From Pseudomonadota bacterium (lineage in GTDB: Bacteria > Pseudomonadota > Alphaproteobacteria > Rhizobiales > Hyphomicrobiaceae), in NCBI GenBank assembly GCA_018242215.1, contig JAFECG010000019.1, forward strand, positions 372,001 through 436,000: DNA of 64,000 nucleotides. The letters run 5' to 3'. Of the stretch, positions 28,951 to 38,549 are shown piece by piece (the stretch's first letter is position 1; the number at the start of each line of letters is the position of its first letter). The notes below the pieces were generated by a model. It worked only from the letters and a program-made list of their open reading frames with translations. It was not told the origin of the DNA and ran no database searches. Made by a program: the position numbers and the translations under genes.

Positions 28951-29859
28951 TCAGGGCCACTTCACGACAGGCGGCATGGACGACAGGATCGACTCGACGT
29001 TGCCGCCGGTTTTCAGCCCGAACGTCGTGCCGCGGTCGTACAGCAAATTGTATTCGACATAGCGACCGCGGCGGATCAATTGCTCCTCGCGCTGGGCATC
29101 GGAGTAGGCCATCGTGTAGTTTCCGCGCACCAGCATCGGGTAAACGCTGAGGAACGCGCGCCCGACGTCCTGGGTAAATGCGAAGGCCGCATCCCATCCG
29201 CCTTCGGCATCCGATGGTGTCAGGTAATCGTAGAAAATGCCGCCGATGCCGCGCGGTTCATTCCGGTGCGGCAGGAAGAAGTACTCGTCGCACCAATTCT
29301 TGAGCTTGGTGTAATCGACGATCGGGTGATTGACACAAGCGCCATACATCGCCGCATGAAAGGCGAGCGTATCGGCGTCCGTCTGTGTGCGGCGCTTGTC
29401 GAGCACGGGGGTCAGATCGGCGCCGCCGCCAAACCACCATTTGTCTGTCACGATCATACGCGTGTTCATGTGTACGGCAGGCACGTTCGGATTGATAGGA
29501 TGTCCGATAAGGGAAATGCCGGACGCCCAAAATTCGGGATTTTCCTCGGCTCCCGGGATCTGCTTTCGGAACTCCGGTGCGAATTCGCCATAAACCGTGG
29601 ACGTGTGGACGCCGACTTTCTCAAAGACGCGACCATGCATCAGGCTCATGACCCCGCCGCCCGCCTCGGTGCCGCCCTCAGGTGCGCGATTCCAAGGCGT
29701 CTGGACGAATTTGCCCGGAGCGTCCTTTCCGTGCGGAGCCGTTTCGGGAAGATTCGTCTCGAGCGTTTCGAACGCTGCGCAAATGTCATCACGCAACTTT
29801 TCAAACCAAGCACGAGCGGTGGCTTTTTTCTGACCTAGTGGCGAATCGGGAGCGTTCAT
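28951..29859 (-). CDS. hemF: oxygen-dependent coproporphyrinogen III oxidase
   Basis: 302 residues, typical HemF length. The family blocks are all present: [76 protein letters not shown] and [22 protein letters not shown]. It is a cytosolic enzyme of haem biosynthesis that oxidatively decarboxylates coproporphyrinogen III to protoporphyrinogen IX with O2. It is monocistronic here. Confidence 0.97.
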   Translation of the reverse strand: MNAPDSPLGQKKATARAWFEKLRDDICAAFETLETNLPETAPHGKDAPGKFVQTPWNRAPEGGTEAGGGVMSLMHGRVFEKVGVHTSTVYGEFAPEFRKQIPGAEENPEFWASGISLIGHPINPNVPAVHMNTRMIVTDKWWFGGGADLTPVLDKRRTQTDADTLAFHAAMYGACVNHPIVDYTKLKNWCDEYFFLPHRNEPRGIGGIFYDYLTPSDAEGGWDAAFAFTQDVGRAFLSVYPMLVRGNYTMAYSDAQREEQLIRRGRYVEYNLLYDRGTTFGLKTGGNVESILSSMPPVVKWP

Positions 29860-30009
29860 CGAATATTCTGCGCCATGTCTTGTTTTTGACCGAAAAGACC
29901 CTTAGCTCCAACCGGTATCCACGATCAACACATCCGGTCGCCGTCGCTAGTCGGATCAAGCCGATTTTGCGACGCCGTGCCGATATTTCGTTTGCGATAG
30001 ATCAATAAC

Positions 30010-31887
30010 ATGCTTCGCCGTCTCATGAACTGGGGAGAGACCCGCATCAAGCCGTTCGACGCGCCAGCGATCGTACGGCCACCGGATACCCTGTGGGCTT
30101 TCTATTGGTTCTTCATCAAGCCGCTCTGGCCGTTTTTCCTGCTGCTTCTGGTGGCGGGCTGCCTCGGTTCGACGATCGAGGTTGCGCTGATGGGCTTCGT
30201 CGGCGCCATCGTCGACAAAATGCGCACGCACGGCGATCCATCGACATTTGTTTCAACATATAGCTGGATGCTGGCCGGAATGGCGTTCGTGGCGCTGGTA
30301 CTTCGCCCGGCGGTTTCGGTGGCGCATGACTTCATCAAGAACCAGATGCTGTCGGCCGGATGCACGTCGCGCATTCGCTGGCAGACGCACCGCTATGTGC
30401 TGCGACAGAGCCTCGGCTTCTTCCAGAACGATTTCGCAGGACGCGTCGCCAACAAGATCATGCAGACGGGCAGCTCTCTGCGCGAGAGCGTCGTGCAGCT
30501 CATCGACGCGCTCTGGTATGCGAGCGTCCAGTTCGTCGGATCGGCGTTGCTGTTTGCAGCCTCGGACTGGCGACTGACCATTCCGCTGCTGTTCTGGCTC
30601 GTCGCCTATACGGTGGCGCTGCGCTATTTCGTGCCGCGCATCAAGGAGCGCTCGACGGAAGCTTCGGAGGCCCGCTCGATGCTCGTCGGGCGGATCGTCG
30701 ACAGCTATACGAACATCATGACCGTGAAACTCTTCGCGCATGCCGAGCGCGAAGATGTTTACGCGCGCGAAGCGCTTAGCGAGCAGATGCAGAAGTGGCA
30801 AGCGTCGCTCAGGCTCATTACGGGCATGGAAATCACGCTTTATATGCTGAACGGCATATTGCTTGTCGTGACGACGGGTACGGCGATCTGGCTGTGGACG
30901 CTGCATCATGTTTCGGTCGGCGATATTGCCGTCGTCGGCGGACTCGTCATCCGGATCGTGACGATGTCCGGCTGGGTGATGTGGACGATCGCAGACGTGT
31001 TCGAAAACATCGGCGTCGTGCACGAGGGCATGGAGACGATCTCGCGGCCGAACCTCCTCGTCGATGCGCCGGATGCAAAGCCGCTACGCGTTCCGCGCGG
31101 AGAAATTCGCTTCGACCACATTCATTTCCATTACGGCGCGGGACGCGCATCGTCCGACGATGTGTCGCCGCGAGTGATCGAGTCGTTGTCGCTGAAGGTG
31201 CGTCCGGGCGAAAAGGTCGGGCTGGTCGGCAGGTCAGGTGCCGGCAAGTCGACGCTCGTCAATCTGCTGCTCCGGTTCTACGATCTGGAAGGCGGGCGCA
31301 TTTTGATCGATGGGCAGGACATCGCGCATGTGACCCAGGATAGTCTCAGGGCCGAGATCGGAATGGTGACGCAGGATACGTCGCTGCTGCACCGATCGGT
31401 CCGCGACAACATTCTTTATGGCCTCCTCGATGCCACCGAGGCTGATGTCATTGCGGCGGCCAAGCAGGCCGAGGCGCACGACTTCATCCTGAGCCTTGAG
31501 GATATGAAGGGTCGCAAGGGGTATGACGCGCACGTCGGTGAGCGCGGCGTGAAGCTCTCCGGCGGCCAGCGGCAGCGTATCGCCATCGCGCGCGTGCTCT
31601 TGAAGAATGCACCGATCCTTGTGCTCGACGAAGCGACCAGCGCGCTCGATTCCGAGGTCGAGTCGGCCATTCAGTCGAGCTTCGAACGGCTCATGCGCGG
31701 CAAGACCGTTATCGCGATTGCGCATCGGCTCTCGACGATCGCGGCGATGGACCGTCTCGTCGTGATGGAAGATGGCCAGATTGTCGAAGAAGGGTCGCAC
31801 GCGGAGCTTTTGAATCGCGGCGGCCTTTATGCCCAGCTCTGGCTTCGGCAGTCGGGTGGCTTCCTCGCGCGCGAGGCGGCGGAGTAA
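30010..31887 (+). CDS. ABC exporter, fused permease and ATPase
   Basis: 625 residues. Six membrane helices lie in the first 330 residues, followed by one nucleotide-binding domain: Walker A VGRSGAGKST, signature LSGGQRQRIAIARVLL, Walker B ILVLDEATSALDSE and the switch His in IAIAHRLSTI. It is a half-transporter that would form a homodimer exporting lipids, peptides or drugs (MsbA/multidrug type). The substrate cannot be read from the sequence. It converges with the methyltransferase gene on the right, with a palindromic element between. Confidence 0.93.
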   Translation: MLRRLMNWGETRIKPFDAPAIVRPPDTLWAFYWFFIKPLWPFFLLLLVAGCLGSTIEVALMGFVGAIVDKMRTHGDPSTFVSTYSWMLAGMAFVALVLRPAVSVAHDFIKNQMLSAGCTSRIRWQTHRYVLRQSLGFFQNDFAGRVANKIMQTGSSLRESVVQLIDALWYASVQFVGSALLFAASDWRLTIPLLFWLVAYTVALRYFVPRIKERSTEASEARSMLVGRIVDSYTNIMTVKLFAHAEREDVYAREALSEQMQKWQASLRLITGMEITLYMLNGILLVVTTGTAIWLWTLHHVSVGDIAVVGGLVIRIVTMSGWVMWTIADVFENIGVVHEGMETISRPNLLVDAPDAKPLRVPRGEIRFDHIHFHYGAGRASSDDVSPRVIESLSLKVRPGEKVGLVGRSGAGKSTLVNLLLRFYDLEGGRILIDGQDIAHVTQDSLRAEIGMVTQDTSLLHRSVRDNILYGLLDATEADVIAAAKQAEAHDFILSLEDMKGRKGYDAHVGERGVKLSGGQRQRIAIARVLLKNAPILVLDEATSALDSEVESAIQSSFERLMRGKTVIAIAHRLSTIAAMDRLVVMEDGQIVEEGSHAELLNRGGLYAQLWLRQSGGFLAREAAE

Positions 31888-31915
31888 TCGGACATCCGCC
31901 CGTTTGCAGGGCGTT

Positions 31916-31944
31916 GTCATCCTCGGGCCTGTCCCGAGGATGAC
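31916..31944. repeat. REP-type palindrome
   Basis: A perfect 12-bp inverted repeat, GTCATCCTCGGG-CCTGT-CCCGAGGATGAC, between two convergent genes. There is no T run, so it is not a standard terminator but may stop or stabilise both transcripts. Variants of this core occur at 37144-37190 and 28914-28936. Confidence 0.8.
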
Positions 31945-31966
31945 CGAGCGATGTAATCGACGCGAA

Positions 31967-32608
31967 CTAGCGCTTGCCGCGGTGGCTATTTGCAAATGCC
32001 GGGATGCGGTCGGCGAGCAGCGCGTGCATTTCGCCGATGGCGCGGCGAATGTTGAAGAAGCGTGGCACCTGCGACTTGTATTCGAGGTAGGCGCGGCCGT
32101 AGCGCGCCTCGAGCCACACTTCCTCCGTGACTGCCATCATCGCATAGACGATGACCAGGGCGCAGGCGAGAAGCGTCGCGTCCCACGACCAGGCGGCGAG
32201 CCCGAGCGTCGCGAAAGCGAGAATAGCCGTCGCGTATTGGGGATTGCGCGTCCAGCGGTAGACGCCGCCGGTCTCAAGGCCGCTCGCCTGGCAATAGGTT
32301 GCTTTCCGGCCAAGAGACCAGAGCGTGAAGAGATAGGCGACGCCCGCAGCGGATGAGACGACCGCAAGCGCGATCCTGAGGGGCAACATCGGACCAGCGA
32401 GAGAGGAAAGAAAGCGTTCGCCCGCGAGGATCAGGACCACGACATTCAAGGTCCGAAAAAGCGTCCAGAAGCAGAAGCTTTTCAGCGAGCCGACCGGCGG
32501 CGCGGGCCATATCCGCCAATCGCTGCTCACCCGGCCGGCCGTGATGCCTGCAATCAGCAGAAGCGCCGATGTGGCGCCGGCAATTGTCAAAAACGTATCG
32601 ATCGGCAT
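31967..32608 (-). CDS. isoprenylcysteine/phospholipid-type membrane methyltransferase
   Basis: 213 residues from the ATG at 32608; the frame stays open to 32887 but overlaps trmL out of context. Four or five membrane helices are followed by the C-terminal ICMT/PEMT signature: GLETGGVYRWTRNPQYA, then EEVWLEARYGRAYLEYKSQVPRF. This small family methylates membrane-bound substrates with SAM; in bacteria the substrates are mostly unknown. It could act on lipids, which matters because pmtA (62172) is a separate soluble-type PE methyltransferase. Confidence 0.82.
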   Translation of the reverse strand: MPIDTFLTIAGATSALLLIAGITAGRVSSDWRIWPAPPVGSLKSFCFWTLFRTLNVVVLILAGERFLSSLAGPMLPLRIALAVVSSAAGVAYLFTLWSLGRKATYCQASGLETGGVYRWTRNPQYATAILAFATLGLAAWSWDATLLACALVIVYAMMAVTEEVWLEARYGRAYLEYKSQVPRFFNIRRAIGEMHALLADRIPAFANSHRGKR

Positions 32609-32685
32609 GCCATCGTGCGGATTTGAAGCGATCCGACAGAAATGCAGCATTCGCGTGTCACGTGTGCGACAGAGCCGCGATGGTG

Positions 32686-33156
32686 TCAGGCCCGCGGAAA
32701 CCCATCCGTCTGGCGCAGCGCTTCCCCAAGGACCATCGCGGCGGCGACGGCAACGTTCAGCGATCTGAGGCCGGGTCGCATGGGAATCGTAATCCGTGCG
32801 TCGGCCTTCTCGTGCACGGCGTCCGGCACGCCGGCACTTTCGCGGCCGAGCATCAGCGTATCGTCGGGCGCAAATTCGAAATCGCAATGCGCGATCGTAG
32901 CCTTGGTCGTTAGTAGGATAAGGCGGCCGGGTGTGCAGGCCATTGCCGAGCGCTGCTGCAGGAAAATCTCGAAACTCAGGTGACGCGTGAGATCGACGAG
33001 CGGCAGATAGTCGAGCGCGGATCGCTTCAGGGCCCGATCGCTCATGTCGAAGCCGGTCGGACCGATGACGTCGACGGGCACGCCAAAGCAGGCGCAGAGG
33101 CGGAGAATCGTTCCGGTGTTTTGTGCAATGTCAGGTTGATAGAGGGCGAGGCGCAT
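32686..33156 (-). CDS. trmL: tRNA (cytidine/uridine-34-2'-O)-methyltransferase
   Basis: 156 residues, a minimal SPOUT methyltransferase. The three knot motifs are MRLALYQPDIAQNTGTILRL, DTLMLGRESAGVPD and IPMRPGLRSLNVAVAAAMVLGE. It methylates the wobble ribose of tRNA-Leu isoacceptors in the cytosol. It is read leftward, divergent from petA. Confidence 0.94.
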   Translation of the reverse strand: MRLALYQPDIAQNTGTILRLCACFGVPVDVIGPTGFDMSDRALKRSALDYLPLVDLTRHLSFEIFLQQRSAMACTPGRLILLTTKATIAHCDFEFAPDDTLMLGRESAGVPDAVHEKADARITIPMRPGLRSLNVAVAAAMVLGEALRQTDGFPRA

Positions 33157-33388
33157 GCGTCGGGGTCTGAGGCATGGCAGACTTTCGTGTCTAGTGTCAC
33201 TGATGCGTTAAATTGCCTCTCGCTTTTTGCCGCGCTGTAGATTGCGAGAGACGCGAAACGCTGTCAAAACGATCAAACAGGGAAGAAACGAACGAACGAG
33301 AGTCTAAAAAGCGGGCAATCGGCGGAGGGCAACCTCCTAGGCAACCGATAAGCCCCGCGGCTCTGGTTCCCAATGCGGGAGACACCCG

Positions 33389-33961
33389 TTGAGCACAGAT
33401 GCCTCAGAGCCAGACCGCCGGGATTTCTTGGTGGTTGCAGGCAACGCATTCGCCGCTGTCGGCGCTGCTTCGCTTCTTTGGCCATTCATCCAGCAAATGA
33501 ATCCCGACGCCAGCACGAAGGCGCTGTCGTCCGTCGAGGTCGATCTCGCCCCGGTCAAGGAAGGCCAGGCGATCACCGCGATGTGGCGGGGCAAGCCGAT
33601 CTTCATCCGCAATCGCACGAAAGCGGAAATCGAGTCGGCCAAGGACGTGGACGTCAAGACGCTTCCCGATCCCCTCGCGCGTAACGAGGATCTGCCGACC
33701 GACGATCCGGCCACGGATGCCAACCGCACGAAGGCCGGTCACGAGAACTGGATCATCATCATCGGAATCTGCACCCATCTCGGCTGTATCCCGAAGGGGC
33801 AAGCCCTCGGGGATGATCGCGGTGAGTACGGCGGCTGGTTCTGCCCTTGCCACGGCTCGCAGTACGACACTGCCGGACGTATCCGGAAGGGCCCGGCACC
33901 GCGGAACATGGAAGTGCCGCCCTACGCGTTCACGACCGCGACCAAGATCAAAATCGGCTAG
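33389..33961 (+). CDS. petA: ubiquinol-cytochrome c reductase iron-sulfur (Rieske) subunit
   Basis: 190 residues. The start is TTG at 33389, with GGGAG eight bases upstream; no in-frame ATG fits the family N-terminus. DRRDFL (R10, R11) followed by a hydrophobic helix is the Tat-type uncleaved anchor. The 2Fe-2S cluster boxes are CTHLGC (C128, H130, C133) and CPCHGS (C152, C154, H155). It is the first gene of the bc1 operon petABC and passes electrons from ubiquinol to cytochrome c1 in the periplasm. Confidence 0.96.
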   Translation: MSTDASEPDRRDFLVVAGNAFAAVGAASLLWPFIQQMNPDASTKALSSVEVDLAPVKEGQAITAMWRGKPIFIRNRTKAEIESAKDVDVKTLPDPLARNEDLPTDDPATDANRTKAGHENWIIIIGICTHLGCIPKGQALGDDRGEYGGWFCPCHGSQYDTAGRIRKGPAPRNMEVPPYAFTTATKIKIG

Positions 33962-33975
33962 GAGGGGAAGAGCAG

Positions 33976-35292
33976 ATGGGAGCGCACACCTCGACCTATG
34001 TGCCAACGACGCGATGGGGAAAATGGTTCGACGAGCGCCTGCCGATCGCACGCGTCGTCAAAAATCAATTCATTGATTACCCGACCCCGCGAAACCTGAA
34101 CTATCTCTGGACCTTCGGCGGCATTCTGACCTTGATCCTCGTCGGCCAGATCGTGACCGGCGTGATCCTCGCGATGCACTACCAGCCGAGCGCGACCGGC
34201 GCCTTCGATTCGATCGAGAAGATCCGGCGCGACGTGAACTACGGCTGGATGATCCGGGATTTCCATTCCGTCGGCGCGTCGATGTTCTTCCTCGCCGTCT
34301 ATATCCACATTTTCCGCGGCTTCTATTATGGCTCGTACAAGGCGCCGCGCGAGGTTCTCTGGATTCTCGGCGTCCTCATCATGCTGTTGATGATGGCGAC
34401 GGCGTTCATGGGCTACACGCTTCCCTGGGGCCAGATGAGCTTCTGGGGCGTGACGGTCATCACGAACCTCTTCTCCGCGCTCGATACGATCTACAACGGT
34501 CTCGGAACGGCGATCGTCGAATGGCTGTGGGGCGGCTATTCCGTCTCGGGGGTGACGCTCAATCGCTTCTTCTCGCTCCACTACCTCTTGCCCTTCGTGT
34601 TGACGGGTGTCGTCGGGCTCCACATCTGGGCGCTTCACATCGCGGGTCAGAACAATCCGACAGGGCTTGATCTCAAGGAGCCAAGCGACTGCGTACCGAT
34701 GCATCCTTACGCGACGTCGAAGGATGCGGTCGGTATCTTCGCGTTCCTGCTGCTTTATGCGTGGTTCGTCTTCTTTCTGCCCGACTATCTCGGACATGCC
34801 GACAACTACATCGAGGCAAACCCGCTCGTAACGCCTCCGCACATCGTGCCGGAATGGTATTTCCTGCCGTTCTACGCAATGCTCAGGGCGTTCACGAGTT
34901 CGTTCCTCGGCATACCGCTGGGTCAGTACGCCAAGCTTTGCGGCGTCGTCGCGATGTTTTCGGCCGTGATCATCATCGCGTTTGCGCCCTGGCTCGATAC
35001 ATCGCGCATTCGGTCGTCGAAATACCGGCCGATCTTCAAGTGGTTCTTCTGGTTCTTTGTCATCACGTGCGTCTCGCTCGGCTATCTCGGTTCCAAGCCG
35101 GCGGAAGGCATATATGTGACGGCGGCCCAGATTTTCACGGTCTGCTATTTCCTGTTCTTCCTCGTCATCATGCCTATCGTCGGGCTGATCGAGACGCCGC
35201 GGGCAATGCCGCGTTCGATCACCGAAGCGGTGCTGGGCAAAGGCGGGGCCGGGCTTCCCACGGGCGCGACTGCCGCGCCGGAAGTGCGCTGA
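33976..35292 (+). CDS. petB: cytochrome b of the bc1 complex
   Basis: 438 residues from the ATG at 33976, with GGAGGGGAAGAGCAG directly upstream; the longer frame from 33847 overlaps petA and is a shadow. Eight membrane helices. The haem-ligand histidines are in the second and fourth helices ([36 protein letters not shown]), and the Qo-site motif PEW is in [11 protein letters not shown]. It is fused, not split into b6/subunit IV. It starts 14 bases after petA. Confidence 0.97.
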   Translation: MGAHTSTYVPTTRWGKWFDERLPIARVVKNQFIDYPTPRNLNYLWTFGGILTLILVGQIVTGVILAMHYQPSATGAFDSIEKIRRDVNYGWMIRDFHSVGASMFFLAVYIHIFRGFYYGSYKAPREVLWILGVLIMLLMMATAFMGYTLPWGQMSFWGVTVITNLFSALDTIYNGLGTAIVEWLWGGYSVSGVTLNRFFSLHYLLPFVLTGVVGLHIWALHIAGQNNPTGLDLKEPSDCVPMHPYATSKDAVGIFAFLLLYAWFVFFLPDYLGHADNYIEANPLVTPPHIVPEWYFLPFYAMLRAFTSSFLGIPLGQYAKLCGVVAMFSAVIIIAFAPWLDTSRIRSSKYRPIFKWFFWFFVITCVSLGYLGSKPAEGIYVTAAQIFTVCYFLFFLVIMPIVGLIETPRAMPRSITEAVLGKGGAGLPTGATAAPEVR

Positions 35293-35303
35293 GGGGAAAA
35301 GCC

Positions 35304-36164
35304 ATGAAAAAACGTGTTCCCGTCACGCTTCTGTTCGCACTCGCGGCCGTTTTTGCGATTACCAGTGTTTCGGCCGAGGAAGCGGGACATCCCACAATCG
35401 AACGGCAGCCCTGGTCGTTTTCTGGCTTCACAGGCCAATTCGACAGGGCGCAGTTGCAGCGAGGCTTCCAGGTCTACAAGGAGATCTGCTCGAACTGTCA
35501 TGCCTTGAAGCATCTCGACTTCCGAAACCTCGTACAGCCGGGTGGACCCGAATTTCCCGAGGCGGCGGTCAAGGCGCTGGCGAAGAGCTGGCCGAACCAG
35601 ATCACCGACGGACCGAACGACCAAGGCAAGATGTTCGAGCGGCCACCGCTGCTCTCCGATCCGATCCTCGGTCCCTATAAAAACGATCAGGAAGCGCGCG
35701 CTGCGCAGAACGGGGCTTTGCCGCCGGACCTTTCGCTTGTGGCGCGGGCACGCGATGTCGAGCGAAATCCGAGCTGGTGGATTCATCCTTTCCTGATGCT
35801 CGGCGATATCGCGAACGGCTATCAGGAAGGCGGCGCGGACTATATCTACGCTCTGCTCACCGGATTCTCGGATGCTCCCGCCGACTTCAAGCTGGTGGAG
35901 GGTAAGTTCTACAACAAGGTGTTTCCCGGCCATCAGATCAGCATGCCGCCGCCGCTCAGCGATGGGGCGGTCGCCTACCAGGATGGAACCCCGCAGACGG
36001 TCGATAACTATGCTCACGACGTCGTCGCATTTCTGTCATGGGCCGCGGATCCGTCGCTCGACACGCGGAAGCAGATCGGCTGGCAGGTCATTCTGTACCT
36101 CATCGTCACCACTGCTTTGCTCTATCTGGGCAAGAAGCGCATCTGGGCCAGCATCAAGCACTGA
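35304..36164 (+). CDS. petC: cytochrome c1
   Basis: 286 residues. The signal peptide ends about SVSA-EE. The haem-c site is CSNCH (C62, C65, H66), and the sixth ligand Met is in QISMPPPLSDG. A C-terminal membrane anchor (about 262-280) is followed by basic residues. It starts 11 bases after petB with a GAGGGGAAAA ribosome binding site. It is the last gene of the operon; a terminator follows. Confidence 0.97.
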   Translation: MKKRVPVTLLFALAAVFAITSVSAEEAGHPTIERQPWSFSGFTGQFDRAQLQRGFQVYKEICSNCHALKHLDFRNLVQPGGPEFPEAAVKALAKSWPNQITDGPNDQGKMFERPPLLSDPILGPYKNDQEARAAQNGALPPDLSLVARARDVERNPSWWIHPFLMLGDIANGYQEGGADYIYALLTGFSDAPADFKLVEGKFYNKVFPGHQISMPPPLSDGAVAYQDGTPQTVDNYAHDVVAFLSWAADPSLDTRKQIGWQVILYLIVTTALLYLGKKRIWASIKH

Positions 36165-36194
36165 CCCGGACGCTTGTGACGATTTGCAAACTGG

Positions 36195-36220
36195 AAGGCC
36201 GCGCTTGCGTGGCCTTTTTT
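36195..36220 (+). terminator. petABC rho-independent terminator
   Basis: An AAGGCCGC-GCTT-GCGTGGCC-type stem with one G-U pair is followed by six T, 31 bases after the petC stop. Confidence 0.85.
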
Positions 36221-36260
36221 CTTTTTTGGCGGCGGAGTATCGCGACGAGGGAGAGGTGGG

Positions 36261-37133
36261 ATGACGGCATCGGTTCTCGGGATCGTGGGCGGCAGCGGCT
36301 TCTACCATTTGCCGGGCCTTGCAAATCCCGAATGGAAGGCGATCGAAAGCCCATGGGGGGCGCCGTCGGACGAAATCCTGTTTGCGGACATCGACGGGCT
36401 TCCGATCCGTTTTCTGCCGCGTCATGGGCGCGGGCACAAGCTGTCGCCGACGGGCATCAACTATCGGGCAAACATCGATGCGATGAAGCGAGCGGGCGTC
36501 ACCGATCTCATATCGGTGTCGGCGTGCGGGTCGCTCAAGAAGAAATACCGGCCGGGCGATTTCGTGCTCCCGGACCAATTCATCGATCGGACATTCGCGC
36601 GCGAGAAATCGTTTTTCGGCAACGGCTGCGTCGCGCATGTGGCCATGGGCGATCCGATCAGTCCGCTGCTTCTGAAGGCGCTGGAGAAGTCAGCGAAGGC
36701 CGAAAAGATCAAAATCCATCGCGGCGGGGTCTATCTGGCGATGGAAGGGCCTCAATTTTCGACCCGCGCCGAGAGCAATCTCTACCGTTCATGGGATTGC
36801 GATGTCATCGGCATGACCAACATGCCGGAAGCCAAACTCGCACGTGAGGCGGAGATCTGCTACGCGAGCGTCGCTATGGTGACAGACTATGATTGCTGGC
36901 ACAGTGATCACGCCGACGTCGATGTCGCGTCGATCATCGCGGTGATGCAGGACAATACGGAAAAGGCCCAGCGGCTCGTCGCGCATCTCGCTCGCGATTT
37001 TCCGCGTCAGCATCCACCTTGCCCGATCGGTTCCGACAGGTCGCTGGATGTTGCGATCATCACGCCGCCCGAGGCGCGCGATCCGGAGCTCTTGAAGAAA
37101 CTCGATGCTATTGCGGGGCGCGTGCTCGGATAG
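36261..37133 (+). CDS. mtnP: S-methyl-5'-thioadenosine phosphorylase
   Basis: 290 residues with a GAGAGGTGGG ribosome binding site. Family II purine nucleoside phosphorylase motifs: GIVGGSGFYHLPGL, FLPRHGRGHKLSP, INYRANIDAMKRAGVT, VYLAMEGPQFSTRAES, IGMTNMPEAKLAREAEICYA and TDYDCWHSDH. It cleaves methylthioadenosine with phosphate to adenine and methylthioribose-1-phosphate. The downstream genes use both products: apt takes adenine, and mtnA takes the sugar phosphate. Confidence 0.96.
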   Translation: MTASVLGIVGGSGFYHLPGLANPEWKAIESPWGAPSDEILFADIDGLPIRFLPRHGRGHKLSPTGINYRANIDAMKRAGVTDLISVSACGSLKKKYRPGDFVLPDQFIDRTFAREKSFFGNGCVAHVAMGDPISPLLLKALEKSAKAEKIKIHRGGVYLAMEGPQFSTRAESNLYRSWDCDVIGMTNMPEAKLAREAEICYASVAMVTDYDCWHSDHADVDVASIIAVMQDNTEKAQRLVAHLARDFPRQHPPCPIGSDRSLDVAIITPPEARDPELLKKLDAIAGRVLG

Positions 37134-37143
37134 ACGGATTCTT

Positions 37144-37190
37144 CGTCATCTTCGGCGGAGCGAGCGTTGCTTACGCGATCGAGGATGACG
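37144..37190. repeat. REP-like inverted repeat
   Basis: CGTCATCTTCG and CGAGGATGACG pair with one G-U over a 25-base loop. It carries the same core as 31916-31944 and again lies between convergent genes (mtnP and the gene at 37216). Confidence 0.6.
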
Positions 37191-37215
37191 GAACTGAATT
37201 GCACGAAACGAAACG

Positions 37216-37647
37216 TCAGTTCGGGAAGCTGATCAGGATCTTCATCTTAATCAGCCACGGGAAGATCAGCTCCAAGGCGGTGCCGAGCATCCAGAGAATA
37301 GCGCCAAGCAGGATAAGGGCCGGGATGCTCGCGACGACTGCCCTGAGGAAGAACAGAACGAGGTCCGGAAAGGGCATGTCAATGCTTTGGACTGAAGCGG
37401 GGACGCGCCTTTCGATGATGTCCGGGCTGACATCGGCTCCAGCGTAAATTCGGGGCTCAGGCCTCTGACGGTCGTCCGATCCCATCGGAAGTGTCGGTGC
37501 GGCGGCGCGCTCCTGAGCCGCCCGTTCACGCGCCTCGCGGGCTCGTGCTTCCTTTTCTCGCCTCAATGTACGCGGCAGGTCTTCCGTGTCATCCGAAAGC
37601 GGATCGAAATCGGGTCCCGCCATCGCCGAGGAGCCTGAAACTGCCAT
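37216..37647 (-). CDS. hypothetical protein with one membrane segment
   Basis: 143 residues from the ATG at 37647 (GAGGGAT upstream; a GTG lies three bases earlier). The N-terminal half is charged and probably coiled (LRREKEARAREARERAAQER). The C-terminal third is hydrophobic (DLVLFFLRAVVASIPALI, then MLGTALELIFPWLIKM), giving one long or two short membrane helices. No family is recognised. It is divergent from apt with a 130-base gap, so it is not part of the mtn operon although it lies inside the cluster. Confidence 0.65.
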   Translation of the reverse strand: MAVSGSSAMAGPDFDPLSDDTEDLPRTLRREKEARAREARERAAQERAAAPTLPMGSDDRQRPEPRIYAGADVSPDIIERRVPASVQSIDMPFPDLVLFFLRAVVASIPALILLGAILWMLGTALELIFPWLIKMKILISFPN

Positions 37648-37777
37648 CACGAATATCCCTCAAGCCATAAATCTTCCGACACTGCCAAATGATTCAGCAC
37701 GAGAGCGTTGCTCTAAATCTACCTAGAGCGCAGGGATATTGCTATTTTGCGCCGTCAATTTGGCGGGAGTGCAGCAC

Positions 37778-38317
37778 GTGAAGAACATCGACGGCCTTCA
37801 AGACCTCATTCGGACGATCCCCGACTATCCCAAGCCGGGGATCATGTTTCGCGATATCACGACGCTGCTCTCCGATCCCAAGGGCCTCAAAAAAGCGATC
37901 AAGGGCATGGCCAAGCCGTTCGAGGACATGAAGATCGACGCGGTCGCGGGGATCGAAGCGCGGGGGTTCATTCTGGGCGGCGCGATCGCGGACCGCCTCG
38001 AATGCGGCTTCGTTCCGATCCGGAAAAAGGGCAAGTTGCCGTGGAAGACGATCGGACAGTCATACACGCTCGAATATGGTGTCGATGTGATCGAGGTCCA
38101 CGAGGATGCGATCATGAATGGATGCCGCGTGCTCGTGGTGGACGATCTGATTGCGACCGGGGGCACGGCGGAGGCTGCAGTCAAGCTCGTCCGTCGCTCG
38201 GGCGGAGAGGTGATTGGCGCGACTTTCATCGTCGATCTGCCGGATCTCGGCGGCATGAAGCGGCTCGACGATCTCGGCGTGAGCAGTCATGCGCTCGTCG
38301 CGTTCGGCGGGCACTAG
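37778..38317 (+). CDS. apt: adenine phosphoribosyltransferase
   Basis: 179 residues from the GTG at 37778, with GGGAG upstream, matching the usual Apt length; the frame from 37739 adds 13 unlikely residues. Motifs: IPDYPKPGIMFRDITTLL, IEARGFILGGAIA, FVPIRKKGKLPW and the PRPP loop VLVVDDLIATGGTAEAA. It converts adenine plus PRPP to AMP, recovering the adenine released by MtnP. It starts a rightward unit that runs on through mtnA to the aldolase. Confidence 0.96.
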   Translation: MKNIDGLQDLIRTIPDYPKPGIMFRDITTLLSDPKGLKKAIKGMAKPFEDMKIDAVAGIEARGFILGGAIADRLECGFVPIRKKGKLPWKTIGQSYTLEYGVDVIEVHEDAIMNGCRVLVVDDLIATGGTAEAAVKLVRRSGGEVIGATFIVDLPDLGGMKRLDDLGVSSHALVAFGGH

Positions 38318-38327
38318 AGGAGTAGTG

Positions 38328-38549
38328 GTGGACCTCAAAAGCGAACATCTTTCCGAAGCACTCGATCGAATAGCCGCTTGGCGTACCGATCCGGATACGG
38401 TGCAGACTTGCCCCGTTTGCGGGGCGCCCGGCGTCGAGATCATCGACAGGTCCGCGCGGCCCTATTCGGAATGGTACGCACTAAGGTGCGCCGCTTGCGG
38501 TCTCGATTCCGCGCTCCATATCCCGCTGCCTGGGCCGGTCCACTCCTGA
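38328..38549 (+). CDS. small zinc-ribbon protein
   Basis: 73 residues from a GTG at 38328 (tandem GTG codons at 38325 and 38328; GAGGAG lies just before). Two Cys pairs, CPVCGAPG (about 32-35) and LRCAACGLD (about 59-62), would bind one zinc. A helical N-terminus (HLSEALDRIAAW) precedes them. It begins ten bases after apt, and its TGA overlaps the ATG of the hydrolase (TGATG), so the two are translationally coupled. Role unknown. Confidence 0.7.
   Translation: MDLKSEHLSEALDRIAAWRTDPDTVQTCPVCGAPGVEIIDRSARPYSEWYALRCAACGLDSALHIPLPGPVHS

Noticed and set aside
37747..38325. 192-residue frame overlapping apt in another phase
   Set aside because: apt has all family motifs. The other frame is Arg/Gly-rich, as expected for a shifted reading.
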